A program made the translations under genes and the position numbers. DNA of 35,755 nt. Origin: a bacterium. Its GTDB lineage: Bacteria; Patescibacteriota; Microgenomatia; Levybacterales; UBA12049. Of this stretch, positions 19,355 to 26,478 are shown piece after piece. The notes beneath the pieces were generated by a model, which was not told the origin of the DNA, did not search any database, and was given only the letters and a program-made list of their open reading frames with translations. The stretch spans positions 1-35,755 of the forward strand of contig JAUYMJ010000015.1 of assembly GCA_030698775.1 (NCBI GenBank). The letters run 5' to 3'. Numbering within the stretch: position 1 is the first letter of the stretch; the number at the start of each line of letters is the position of its first letter.

Positions 19355-19386
19355 ACCTTGATCTATTCAAAACCGAACCTTTTGAT

Positions 19387-19665
19387 TTATTTCTTCCTGA
19401 TAAGAAGATGCCTCAAGACATCTTCACTTGCAACGAGTTTCTTCTCAAATCCTTTTTCTATTCCTGTTTCACTCTCAAGATGCAGTATATGGTAAAACCC
19501 TGCAAGTTCCCGCCTGATTTTATATGCCAATGGTTTCTGGCCCCACTCATCTTCTTTGCCGATTTTCACTCCTTTGAGCATATCCTTGACCTGGTCAAGA
19601 AGCTTTTTCCTCTGTGCATCAGAGAGTGATGTCTTCAAAACCAAAACTAATTCGTAGATTCGCAT
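19387..19665 (-). CDS. rpsF: 30S ribosomal protein bS6
   Basis: MRIYELVLVLKTSLSDAQRKKLLDQVKDML...WGQKPLAYKIRRELAGFYHILHLES. Confidence 0.95.
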   Translation of the reverse strand: MRIYELVLVLKTSLSDAQRKKLLDQVKDMLKGVKIGKEDEWGQKPLAYKIRRELAGFYHILHLESETGIEKGFEKKLVASEDVLRHLLIRKK

Positions 19666-19713
19666 AAACTTCCCTGTATTTTACACTAAGAGGCTACGAC
19701 AAGCAAGTAGAAC

Positions 19714-20406
19714 TCAGGCTGCCTGCAATGCTAAATGTTCCGGATGAAAAACGATGCTGTGTTGAGGAAGCAACGGAAGTTGGGTTTCCCACCTCGTTTT
19801 CGAAAATGTAACAAGTGGCGGAATAAATGACAGGTCAGCATTTTCCAGCCATCCATTGAGCTGATGTAAAGACACTATTGTCGCGCCTTGATTGGCATCT
19901 CCCATAAGCGGGTCCCATATCCTGACTGATCTCTCTTTTTTCTCCGGACAGAAAAAAGAATCATCAACAACATATACATGTTCCCATGACTCGTCACCCA
20001 CACTAAGAAGCGCTACCCCATTTGCAACAGAAGCAAGAAGTGATTCCTCTAAATCATCATATTCGTCAGTCCAGGCCTTGACCGGTAATGAGGCATCCCT
20101 ATTTGCCTTATTAATTGCAGCAGCAAATTCACCGTTTCCACTCATATCCAAACGGCCATACTGATCAAGGCGTCCGGCCATATTCATAGCTGCTGCGATG
20201 TTTCTTATCACATCAAGCCTCACTTCCGGATTCCTCAAAAAAGCGGAAAGAGCCATGTCAGTTGTCGCAAGCCAACAAAGCCCTGATGTTTCAAGGTCAT
20301 CAATGATACCCTCATCAACCATAAACCTATACCGCTCACTCCTCTGGTGAAAAAACTGGATCGGATGTTTACCGGATGTCGCTCCAGAAGGCTCAATTTC
20401 AGGCAT
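19714..20406 (-). CDS. Papain-like/C39-like cysteine peptidase candidate
   Basis: Cys in SGLCWLATTDMAL, His in ESWEHVYVVDD, Asp in VRIWDPLMGD. Start supported by TTGCCT-16-TAAAAT-cgcctg-ATG. Confidence 0.5.
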   Translation of the reverse strand: MPEIEPSGATSGKHPIQFFHQRSERYRFMVDEGIIDDLETSGLCWLATTDMALSAFLRNPEVRLDVIRNIAAAMNMAGRLDQYGRLDMSGNGEFAAAINKANRDASLPVKAWTDEYDDLEESLLASVANGVALLSVGDESWEHVYVVDDSFFCPEKKERSVRIWDPLMGDANQGATIVSLHQLNGWLENADLSFIPPLVTFSKTRWETQLPLLPQHSIVFHPEHLALQAA

Positions 20407-20477
20407 CAGGCGATTTTATCAGATCTGAGGAAAAAGGCAATTTTTCTCGAATTGACAGGAGAACGCAACAGCATCAA

Positions 20478-20504
20478 TTAACTACCGATTTTAAACTCAA
20501 TCAC
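20478..20504 (-). pseudogene. Displaced 3'-terminal fragment of a divergent ychF allele (VIEFKIGS-stop)
   Basis: Reverse strand GTGATTGAGTTTAAAATCGGTAGTTAA versus resident GTTATAGAATTTAAGATTGGGAGTTGA: same 8 residues plus stop, differences only at synonymous or stop-equivalent positions. Confidence 0.85.
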
Positions 20505-20552
20505 ACTTGCCCTTCCGAAGTTCTGCATTTGCAGAACGAAGGAGGGTCACCC
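20505..20552. repeat. Palindromic element between the two ychF 3' ends
   Basis: CCCTTCCGAAGTTCTGCA-tt-TGCAGAACGAAGGAGGG; perfect 8-bp inner arms 20520-20527/20530-20537. Confidence 0.75.
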
Positions 20553-21761
20553 TCAACTCCCAATCTTAAATTCTATAACATCTCCATCTTGGACAACATA
20601 ATCGCGCCCTTCAAGTCGTGCCTTCCCTACTTCGCGTGCTTTTTTTCGTCCGCCAACCGAGACGTAGTCATCATATGATATGACTTCCGCTTTGATAAAC
20701 CGTTTCATAAAATCTGTATGGATCTCCCCTGATGCCTCAACGGCATTTGCTCCCTTCCGGCATGTCCATGCCCTAACTTCCTTCTCGCCTGCTGTCAGAA
20801 ATGAAATCAATCCGAGTAACTCATACGCTTTTCTGATAAGCCGCTCAAGTCCTGATTCACTGATCCCCAGGTCTTCAAGGTAGAGTTTCTGCTCCTCGCT
20901 TGACAGCTCGGCAAGCTCAGCTTCGACTTTTGCACAAATGACCACAACGTTGTCATTGCGAGGAGTCCCGCCAAGGCGGGACGACGCGGCAATCTTATCT
21001 ATATCAGATTGCTTCACTCCGTTCGCAATGACAGGAAAGAGAAGCTTCTTGTATTCTTCTATGACTTTTGGAATATTTTCTTCAGTGTATTGATCTTCAG
21101 TGACATTCAAAACGATTATTTCAGGTTTGCTTGTGAGAAGAAAAAGATCTGTGATAGCTACACGCTCTTCATCTGTTAAAGAAACGTCAAATGCACGCGT
21201 CCCTCCGTTCATCTCTTTCAGGAGCTTCATCGCTGCTGATTTTTTGACGGCGTCTATTTTGCGGTTGTCGATTGTTTTTTGCAGCGTCTGCATATCAGCA
21301 TAGATCAGCTCCATTTGAATGGTTTTATAGTCTTCATCAGGACTGACACTCCCCTCCCTCACAACATCGGGATCTTCAAATGCACGGACGACATGTGCGA
21401 TGACTTTTACTTCGCGGATATGTGAGAGAAATTTATTCCCAAGCCCCGCTCCCTCAGATGCGCCTTTGACAAGCCCCGCGATATCGACAAATTCGACTGT
21501 AGCGGGTTTCAGCGGGGGCCACCCGACCCTCACCCCTTGCCCCTCTCCCATAGGGAGAGGGTTAAGATGAAGTTCTTTTGTAGCAACAATTTCTGCAAGT
21601 GTAGTGAGACGTGCATCAGGTACGGGTACTACACCAATGTTGGGTTCTATTGTGGCAAAAGGATAATTTGCCGCCAACGCCTGCTGTTTTTTCAAAAGCG
21701 CATTAAACAGCGTCGACTTTCCAACGTTCGGTAATCCCACTATACCCACACTAAGATTCAT
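20553..21761 (-). CDS. ychF: Redox-regulated ATPase/GTPase YchF (OLA1), with two in-frame repeat insertions
   Basis: [54 protein letters not shown]-terminal TGS domain. Start at 21761 with SD GGGGGAGTTTATG; the 40-aa extension in the ORF track is a scar. Confidence 0.96.
   Translation of the reverse strand: MNLSVGIVGLPNVGKSTLFNALLKKQQALAANYPFATIEPNIGVVPVPDARLTTLAEIVATKELHLNPLPMGEGQGVRVGWPPLKPATVEFVDIAGLVKGASEGAGLGNKFLSHIREVKVIAHVVRAFEDPDVVREGSVSPDEDYKTIQMELIYADMQTLQKTIDNRKIDAVKKSAAMKLLKEMNGGTRAFDVSLTDEERVAITDLFLLTSKPEIIVLNVTEDQYTEENIPKVIEEYKKLLFPVIANGVKQSDIDKIAASSRLGGTPRNDNVVVICAKVEAELAELSSEEQKLYLEDLGISESGLERLIRKAYELLGLISFLTAGEKEVRAWTCRKGANAVEASGEIHTDFMKRFIKAEVISYDDYVSVGGRKKAREVGKARLEGRDYVVQDGDVIEFKIGS
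20952..21032. repeat. 81-bp GTCATTGCGA...TCGCAATGAC palindromic repeat inside ychF, in frame
   Basis: Perfect 10-bp terminal inverted repeats, internal GCAATCT/AGATTGC arms, and GTCCCGCC-AA-GGCGGGAC hairpin; 81 = 27 codons. Confidence 0.9.
21505..21570. repeat. CCCTCACCCCTTGCCCCTCTCCC-ata-GGGAGAGGG palindromic repeat inside ychF, in frame
   Basis: Perfect 9-bp arms 21541-21549/21553-21561; encodes [17 protein letters not shown] within an otherwise conserved YchF region. Outer boundaries approximate. Confidence 0.85.
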
Positions 21762-21789
21762 AAACTCCCCCTTTTGATGAATTTCGAAA

Positions 21790-21873
21790 AACAAATAAGC
21801 GGAGTGCAGCCCCGTATAAACGCCCCTTCGACGCGAGGACGTAGACCTCGGGAGAAGGTAAGTTCCGTATGGG
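21790..21873. repeat. Imperfect palindromic element between ychF and its upstream displaced 5' end
   Basis: gCCCCGTATaaacgccCCTTCgacgCGAGGacgtagaCCTCGggaGAAGGtaagttcCGTATGGGGc. Confidence 0.6.
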
Positions 21874-21915
21874 GCCGACATTCGGGAGTCCTACAATTCC
21901 TACGCTAATGTTCAT
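21874..21915 (-). pseudogene. Displaced ychF 5' fragment, copy 1 ([14 protein letters not shown])
   Basis: ATGAACATTAGCGTAGGAATTGTAGGACTCCCGAATGTCGGC; 13/14 residues identical to resident ychF with mostly synonymous nucleotide differences. Confidence 0.9.
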
Positions 21916-22003
21916 ATATTCATTTGTCTAAACGGTCAAAGGATAGGAAAGATTATACCAAATATCCTAAACAATACTTCTGGTGTATAATGCTAGTTAC
22001 CTC

Positions 22004-24238
22004 ATGAAACAAATACTAACGATTGTTGCGGTTGTTTTTGCGGTTGTTAGCCTTATTGCAATTACATTTACCTTAAATCAAGTTAACCAGGAGTCAACGA
22101 GACTTGAGAATGATATCCAATATCGGTCATCGCTGCTTGCTGATGGCCTTAAGGAATCTGTAGAACCAAATTTTATCAATAAATCAGATTCATATCTACA
22201 AACACTTGTTGAAAGATATGCAAATAGACAACGCATCGCGGGTTTAGCAATCGTAGATAATGCGGGAAATATTGTTGCCGTCTCCTCAAGCCTACCAAAA
22301 GAGCTATCCCAACCTCAACAAATTGCAACAAACGTTATGGATTCGGATGAGGCAGACGGAGACTTTGTGACGTTTAATGGAAAGAAATTATATGTCTATG
22401 CTCAACCGCTCCACGACAATAAAAGTGTTGTCGGAGCATTGCTAATTGTCCAAAATGCGCAGTATATAGATGGTAGGCTTCTTGAAATTTGGACGAATAA
22501 CGCTTTGAGAATAATTATACAGGCGCTTCTTTTGTCTGTTGCTATATTGCTGATCCTGAAGTGGATTATTTCTAAACCTATTCAAAAATTAGTCGAATCT
22601 CTTCAATCCACAAGGCTTAATAGTAATAACCACCAGAACCAAACCCTTACTCAAAATCCCCTTTTTAACCCTCTTTTAAAAGAAGTCACCCATATGCAGC
22701 AAAGCCTTATCCAGGCACGAATTGCGGCAAGCGAGGAAGCAAAAGCGAGCCTTGAAAAACTTGATTCCCCATGGACAGCAGAGCGTCTTAAGCACTTTGT
22801 AAAAGATTTAATAAAGAACAGGCAGATTGTTGTTGTCTCGAATAGAGAGCCTTATATCCACAAAAAAAATGGTAATAAAATTACTTATTATTTTCCGGCA
22901 AGCGGAGTGGTAACGGCGACCGATCTTTTCATGCAAGCAACAGGAGGAATATGGATTGCAAACGGAAGCGGTGACGAAGACAAAGCAGTTGTTGATAACA
23001 ATGATCATATACAAGTCCCTCCCGATGATCCCAAATACACGTTGAGGCGCGTGTGGCTTACTGAAGAAGAAATACACGGTTATTATGAAGGCTTTTCAAA
23101 TGAATGTCTTTGGCCGCTTACCCACTCTGCACATGTACGACCAACTTTTAGAAAAGAAGATTGGGAACAATATAAAGAAGTAAATGAAAAATTTGCTGCA
23201 GTAGTCCTTAGTGAGATTAAAAATCTTAAAAAACCTATCATTTTAGTACAAGATTTTCATCCTGCCCTTGTCCCTAACATCATTAAAAAAGCCAGGCCTG
23301 ATGCAATCATAGGAATGTTCTGGCACGAACCATGGGTGAGTGCGGAAACGTTCAGCATTTTCCCCTGGAAAAAAGAATTTTTAGATTGCATGCTGGGAGC
23401 AGACCTATTAGGTTTTCATACGCAGTTGCATTGTAATAACTTTATTGGGACAGTCGGCCACGAGTTAGAATCATTGATAGACTACGAACAGTATAGCGTT
23501 ACGCGTGATGGCTATACGACAGTCATCAAACCGTTTCCTGTCAGTATCGCCTTCTCTAACGGTAACCATCAAGCAACAACTGAAGATGAGAGAGAAAAAC
23601 AAGAAAAAATATTGAAAGATCTTAATATCCATACAAAATATATTGCTCTAGGGGTTGAAAGGCTTGATTATATAAAAGGGATCCTTGAAAGGCTCAAGGC
23701 TCTTGAAATTTTACTCCGGAACAATCCCTCGCTCCGAGAAGAATTCACTTTTATTCAGATAGCAGCACCAACAAAAAGTAATGTGAAAAAATACCGTGAA
23801 TTTGACGCAGAAGTCGCAAAAGAAGTTAACCGCATAAACAATTTATATCAAACACGCAACTGGAAACCAATTGTATTGCTCAAAAAGACTTACGCACATG
23901 AAGAATTGATACGATTCTATAAACTCGCCAATGTTCTACTTGTTACGTCTCTCCACGACGGGATGAATTTGGTCGCGAAAGAGTTTGTAGCGGCTCGTGA
24001 TGATGAGAAAGGCGTTCTCGTCCTTAGTCAGTTTGCCGGCGCTTCCCGTGAGCTAAAAGACGCATTAATTGTCAACCCATACAACGCTGACACAACGGCT
24101 GAGGCAATCTTTACTGCATTACAGATGAGTGAGTTTGATCAAACAAAACGAATGAAAAAAATGCGCACTGTTGTAAGGAATTACAATATTTTTCGTTGGT
24201 CAGCAGAGTTCCTAAAAACGCTAGTGAGCTTGGGTTAA
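22004..24238 (+). CDS. Membrane-bound sensor domain fused to GT20 trehalose-6-phosphate synthase
   Basis: TM + extracytoplasmic CACHE-like segment (IAGLAIVDNAGNIVAVSS) + TM + HAMP-like/coiled region, then OtsA-type VVVSNREPY, QDFHPALVPNIIKKARPDAIIGMFWHEPW, FHTQLHCNNF, GVERLDYIKGILERL, SLHDGMNLVAKEF. Confidence 0.88.
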   Translation: MKQILTIVAVVFAVVSLIAITFTLNQVNQESTRLENDIQYRSSLLADGLKESVEPNFINKSDSYLQTLVERYANRQRIAGLAIVDNAGNIVAVSSSLPKELSQPQQIATNVMDSDEADGDFVTFNGKKLYVYAQPLHDNKSVVGALLIVQNAQYIDGRLLEIWTNNALRIIIQALLLSVAILLILKWIISKPIQKLVESLQSTRLNSNNHQNQTLTQNPLFNPLLKEVTHMQQSLIQARIAASEEAKASLEKLDSPWTAERLKHFVKDLIKNRQIVVVSNREPYIHKKNGNKITYYFPASGVVTATDLFMQATGGIWIANGSGDEDKAVVDNNDHIQVPPDDPKYTLRRVWLTEEEIHGYYEGFSNECLWPLTHSAHVRPTFRKEDWEQYKEVNEKFAAVVLSEIKNLKKPIILVQDFHPALVPNIIKKARPDAIIGMFWHEPWVSAETFSIFPWKKEFLDCMLGADLLGFHTQLHCNNFIGTVGHELESLIDYEQYSVTRDGYTTVIKPFPVSIAFSNGNHQATTEDEREKQEKILKDLNIHTKYIALGVERLDYIKGILERLKALEILLRNNPSLREEFTFIQIAAPTKSNVKKYREFDAEVAKEVNRINNLYQTRNWKPIVLLKKTYAHEELIRFYKLANVLLVTSLHDGMNLVAKEFVAARDDEKGVLVLSQFAGASRELKDALIVNPYNADTTAEAIFTALQMSEFDQTKRMKKMRTVVRNYNIFRWSAEFLKTLVSLG

Positions 24239-24243
24239 ATTTT

Positions 24244-25377
24244 ATGAGATTAGCAATTATTGGATCAAATTATATTAATGTAGACAAAAACAGCCGGAAA
24301 GGTACGGAAATCTTTACCTATTCCCTTATTCAGTCACTGTCAGCACATGCGAAAGAATACAGCTTGAAGATTACCGCTTTTGCGTCCGGCGAATCAAAGC
24401 TTCCCATACCTATTGAGAGTATCGATTATTTGCCTTCAAATTCATACAAAAATATTCATGAATATAATAAACATTTTATCTTTGAATTGGCTCTTATCTC
24501 AAAGGCGATTTCTCTCGAGAAGGAATTTGATGTTTATCATATGAATATTGGCGATGGAGATCTAATATTGCCATTTGCGCAATTTGTCTCAAAGCCCATT
24601 GTCATTACCTTACATCGCATCATCGACGAGGAATATACAAGAAAATATTTTTCTTTATTTCAAGAAAACAAAAATGTATATTTTATATCAATAAGTAATT
24701 CCCAAAGAAAAATATTGCCCCATATCAATTACCTTACAACAATTTATCACGGCATAGATACGTCAATCTTTCGATTTCATGCAACAGGAGGAAAAACAAT
24801 CATGTGGGCTGGGAGAGCAATTCCTTCAAAAGGACCGGATGTGGTAATTGAAGTAGCAACCCAACTGAAAAAAGAAGTCATGCTTTATGGCATACCCAAG
24901 CCAGAGCACAAACAATGGATGAATGAAAATATCTTAAAAAAAGTTGAAACAAACCCCTCAATACATTTTATTACTGACAAAAGCAGGTATGAACTTATCC
25001 CATTTTTCCAGACAAGCAAACTTTTTCTCTTTCCAACTACTGAGGAGCACTTTGGATTGGTATTGATAGAAGCAATGAGCTGCGGTACGCCAGTGGTTGC
25101 CTATGGGGTCGGATCTATTCCGGAAGTAGTCAAAGATGGTGTAACAGGATTTATCGTCAATCCTTCCGATAAAGAGATTCAAGGTGAGTGGATAGTAAAA
25201 AAAACAGGTATTGAAGGTCTAAAAGAGGCGGTTGAAAGAATTTATGCAATGTCAGAAGAAGAATATCTTGCTATGAGAAAAGCTTGTCGCGATCATGTAG
25301 AAAAATATTTTAGTCTAGAGAAAATGACACAACAATATATCGAGGCGTACAAAAAAGTAATTAACCTGAATAAATAA
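24244..25377 (+). CDS. GT4-family glycosyltransferase
   Basis: SRKGTEIFTYSL, MWAGRAIPSKGPDVVIEVA, TTEEHFGLVLIEAMSCGTPVVAYGVGSIPEVVKDGVTGFIV. Confidence 0.9.
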   Translation: MRLAIIGSNYINVDKNSRKGTEIFTYSLIQSLSAHAKEYSLKITAFASGESKLPIPIESIDYLPSNSYKNIHEYNKHFIFELALISKAISLEKEFDVYHMNIGDGDLILPFAQFVSKPIVITLHRIIDEEYTRKYFSLFQENKNVYFISISNSQRKILPHINYLTTIYHGIDTSIFRFHATGGKTIMWAGRAIPSKGPDVVIEVATQLKKEVMLYGIPKPEHKQWMNENILKKVETNPSIHFITDKSRYELIPFFQTSKLFLFPTTEEHFGLVLIEAMSCGTPVVAYGVGSIPEVVKDGVTGFIVNPSDKEIQGEWIVKKTGIEGLKEAVERIYAMSEEEYLAMRKACRDHVEKYFSLEKMTQQYIEAYKKVINLNK

Positions 25378-25473
25378 AGCAAGTTATTGAGAAACTTTCG
25401 GGCTACAAATTCTTCTACGCTTATCTCGTTGCACAATTATTTTTTTTGTTTGGAAAGCTTGATTTTTACTTTA

Positions 25474-25528
25474 AAAGGCACACTCCTTCGACCTTGCTCA
25501 GGATCTTCGGGATGTCGGGTTGTGTCCG
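25474..25528. repeat. CCTTCGACCTTGCTCAGGAT palindromic-type element
   Basis: ggcacactccttcgaccttgctcaggatcttcgggatgtcgggttgtgtcc directly abutting ychF fragment copy 2. Confidence 0.6.
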
Positions 25529-25552
25529 TACTACACCTACAGATAGATTCAT
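25529..25552 (-). pseudogene. Displaced ychF 5' fragment, copy 2 (MNLSVGVV)
   Basis: ATGAATCTATCTGTAGGTGTAGTA; its ATG overlaps the doc stop codon (ATGA). Confidence 0.7.
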
Positions 25553-25962
25553 ATCTTCTTTGTGTGTGTTTTAAGCCATTCGGCAATCTGCTCAAATGAT
25601 AAACTCTCGTTTTCTACTTTCAACGCAAATTCGAGCTCTTTTTTGTGCATGTTCAACAAACGACTATTGTTCATCCTCAAAAAAACACCAGCAGACGACA
25701 ATGCTGTACGCTTATTACCGTCAACAAAGGGATGATTTTTCAAAAGTGAATGGAGAAGCGCTGCCGCTTTATCAAAAAGAGATTTATAGAGATCCACCCC
25801 ATCAAAGGTTGCCTGTGGCCTATCAGCCGCAGATTCCAGAAGACCTATATCGCGAACTCCCATTGAGCCGCCAAATCTTCTAATCATCTGATCGTGAATC
25901 GCGAGAATTTGCTGTGTAGTGAGATATTTAACGATTTGCGAGTTCCTTGAGGACGTCTTCAT
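25549..25962 (-). CDS. Doc/Fic-family toxin (death-on-curing)
   Basis: Fic motif HPFVDGNKRTA; YLTTQQILAIHDQMIRRFGGSMGVRDIGLLESAADRPQATF. Start codon uncertain. Confidence 0.92.
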   Translation of the reverse strand: MKTSSRNSQIVKYLTTQQILAIHDQMIRRFGGSMGVRDIGLLESAADRPQATFDGVDLYKSLFDKAAALLHSLLKNHPFVDGNKRTALSSAGVFLRMNNSRLLNMHKKELEFALKVENESLSFEQIAEWLKTHTKKI

Positions 25963-26176
25963 GTTCATTGATAAAATCATCAACCATCTTCATAAACTTG
26001 ACATCCACACCACGAGCGATCTTTCTCTTTGTTTTTTTCACCCGAGAGAGTATAAGCTGGTCTCCTTTGCGTTCTATAATAAGAGGATCTCCAGGAAGCA
26101 ACCCGAGATCTCGGTTGAGAAACTGTGGAATAATAGTTCCTATTGAATTTCCGATCTGAATTACTTTCTGTTGCAT
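25928..26176 (-). CDS. AbrB/MazE-type antitoxin
   Basis: MQQKVIQIGNSIGTIIPQFLNRDLGLLPGDPLIIERKGDQLILSRV. Confidence 0.88.
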   Translation of the reverse strand: MQQKVIQIGNSIGTIIPQFLNRDLGLLPGDPLIIERKGDQLILSRVKKTKRKIARGVDVKFMKMVDDFINEHEDVLKELANR

Positions 26177-26214
26177 GTTATCACAATGTTATAACATCAC
26201 TCTTTTTTTGTCAA
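26175..26214 (-). promoter_or_regulatory. Toxin-antitoxin promoter/operator
   Basis: Reverse strand TTGACA (26209-26214), 17-bp spacer, TAACAT (26186-26191), embedded in perfect palindrome ATGTTATAACAT (26186-26197) with a second half site GATAACAT next to the start. Confidence 0.75.
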
Positions 26215-26224
26215 GTACCTGAAG

Positions 26225-26345
26225 CTTCTTCAAAACCGCATTAAACATCGTCGACGACTTTATCCTGAGCTTTTACCCTGAGCATCGTCGAAGGATGCCG
26301 AAGGACAACATTTGGTAAGCCAACTATTCCAACCGATAGGTTCAT
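26225..26345 (-). pseudogene. Displaced ychF 5' fragment, copy 3 ([13 protein letters not shown] -[52 bp insert]- STMFNAVLKK)
   Basis: 5' part 26307-26345 gives 13/13 residues of resident YchF; 3' part 26225-26254 gives STMFNAVLKK; insert holds CCTTCGACGATGCTCAGG / GCTCAGGATAAAG words. Preceded by TATAATctccccATG. Confidence 0.92.
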
Positions 26346-26425
26346 GGGGAGATTATATCAAGCAGGCAGGAAAAAAATAAAGAAGATATATAAAGTTAAA
26401 TTTCAGTGGGTTGGTTACAACAGAG

Positions 26426-26456
26426 AAAACCCTGGGAAACAGACTCCCAAGGTTTT
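26426..26456 (-). terminator. Stem-loop terminator downstream of the secreted protein gene
   Basis: AAAACCcTGGGA-aacagac-TCCCAaGGTTTT; 12-bp arms with one mismatch. Confidence 0.7.
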
Positions 26457-26478
26457 TCGAAACAAACGCATCACAAAA

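Noticed and set aside
21762-21881. 40-aa N-terminal extension of YchF in the ORF track (MSAPYGTYLL...)
   Set aside because: It reads through the palindromic scar; a strong SD and the canonical [17 protein letters not shown] start are at 21761.
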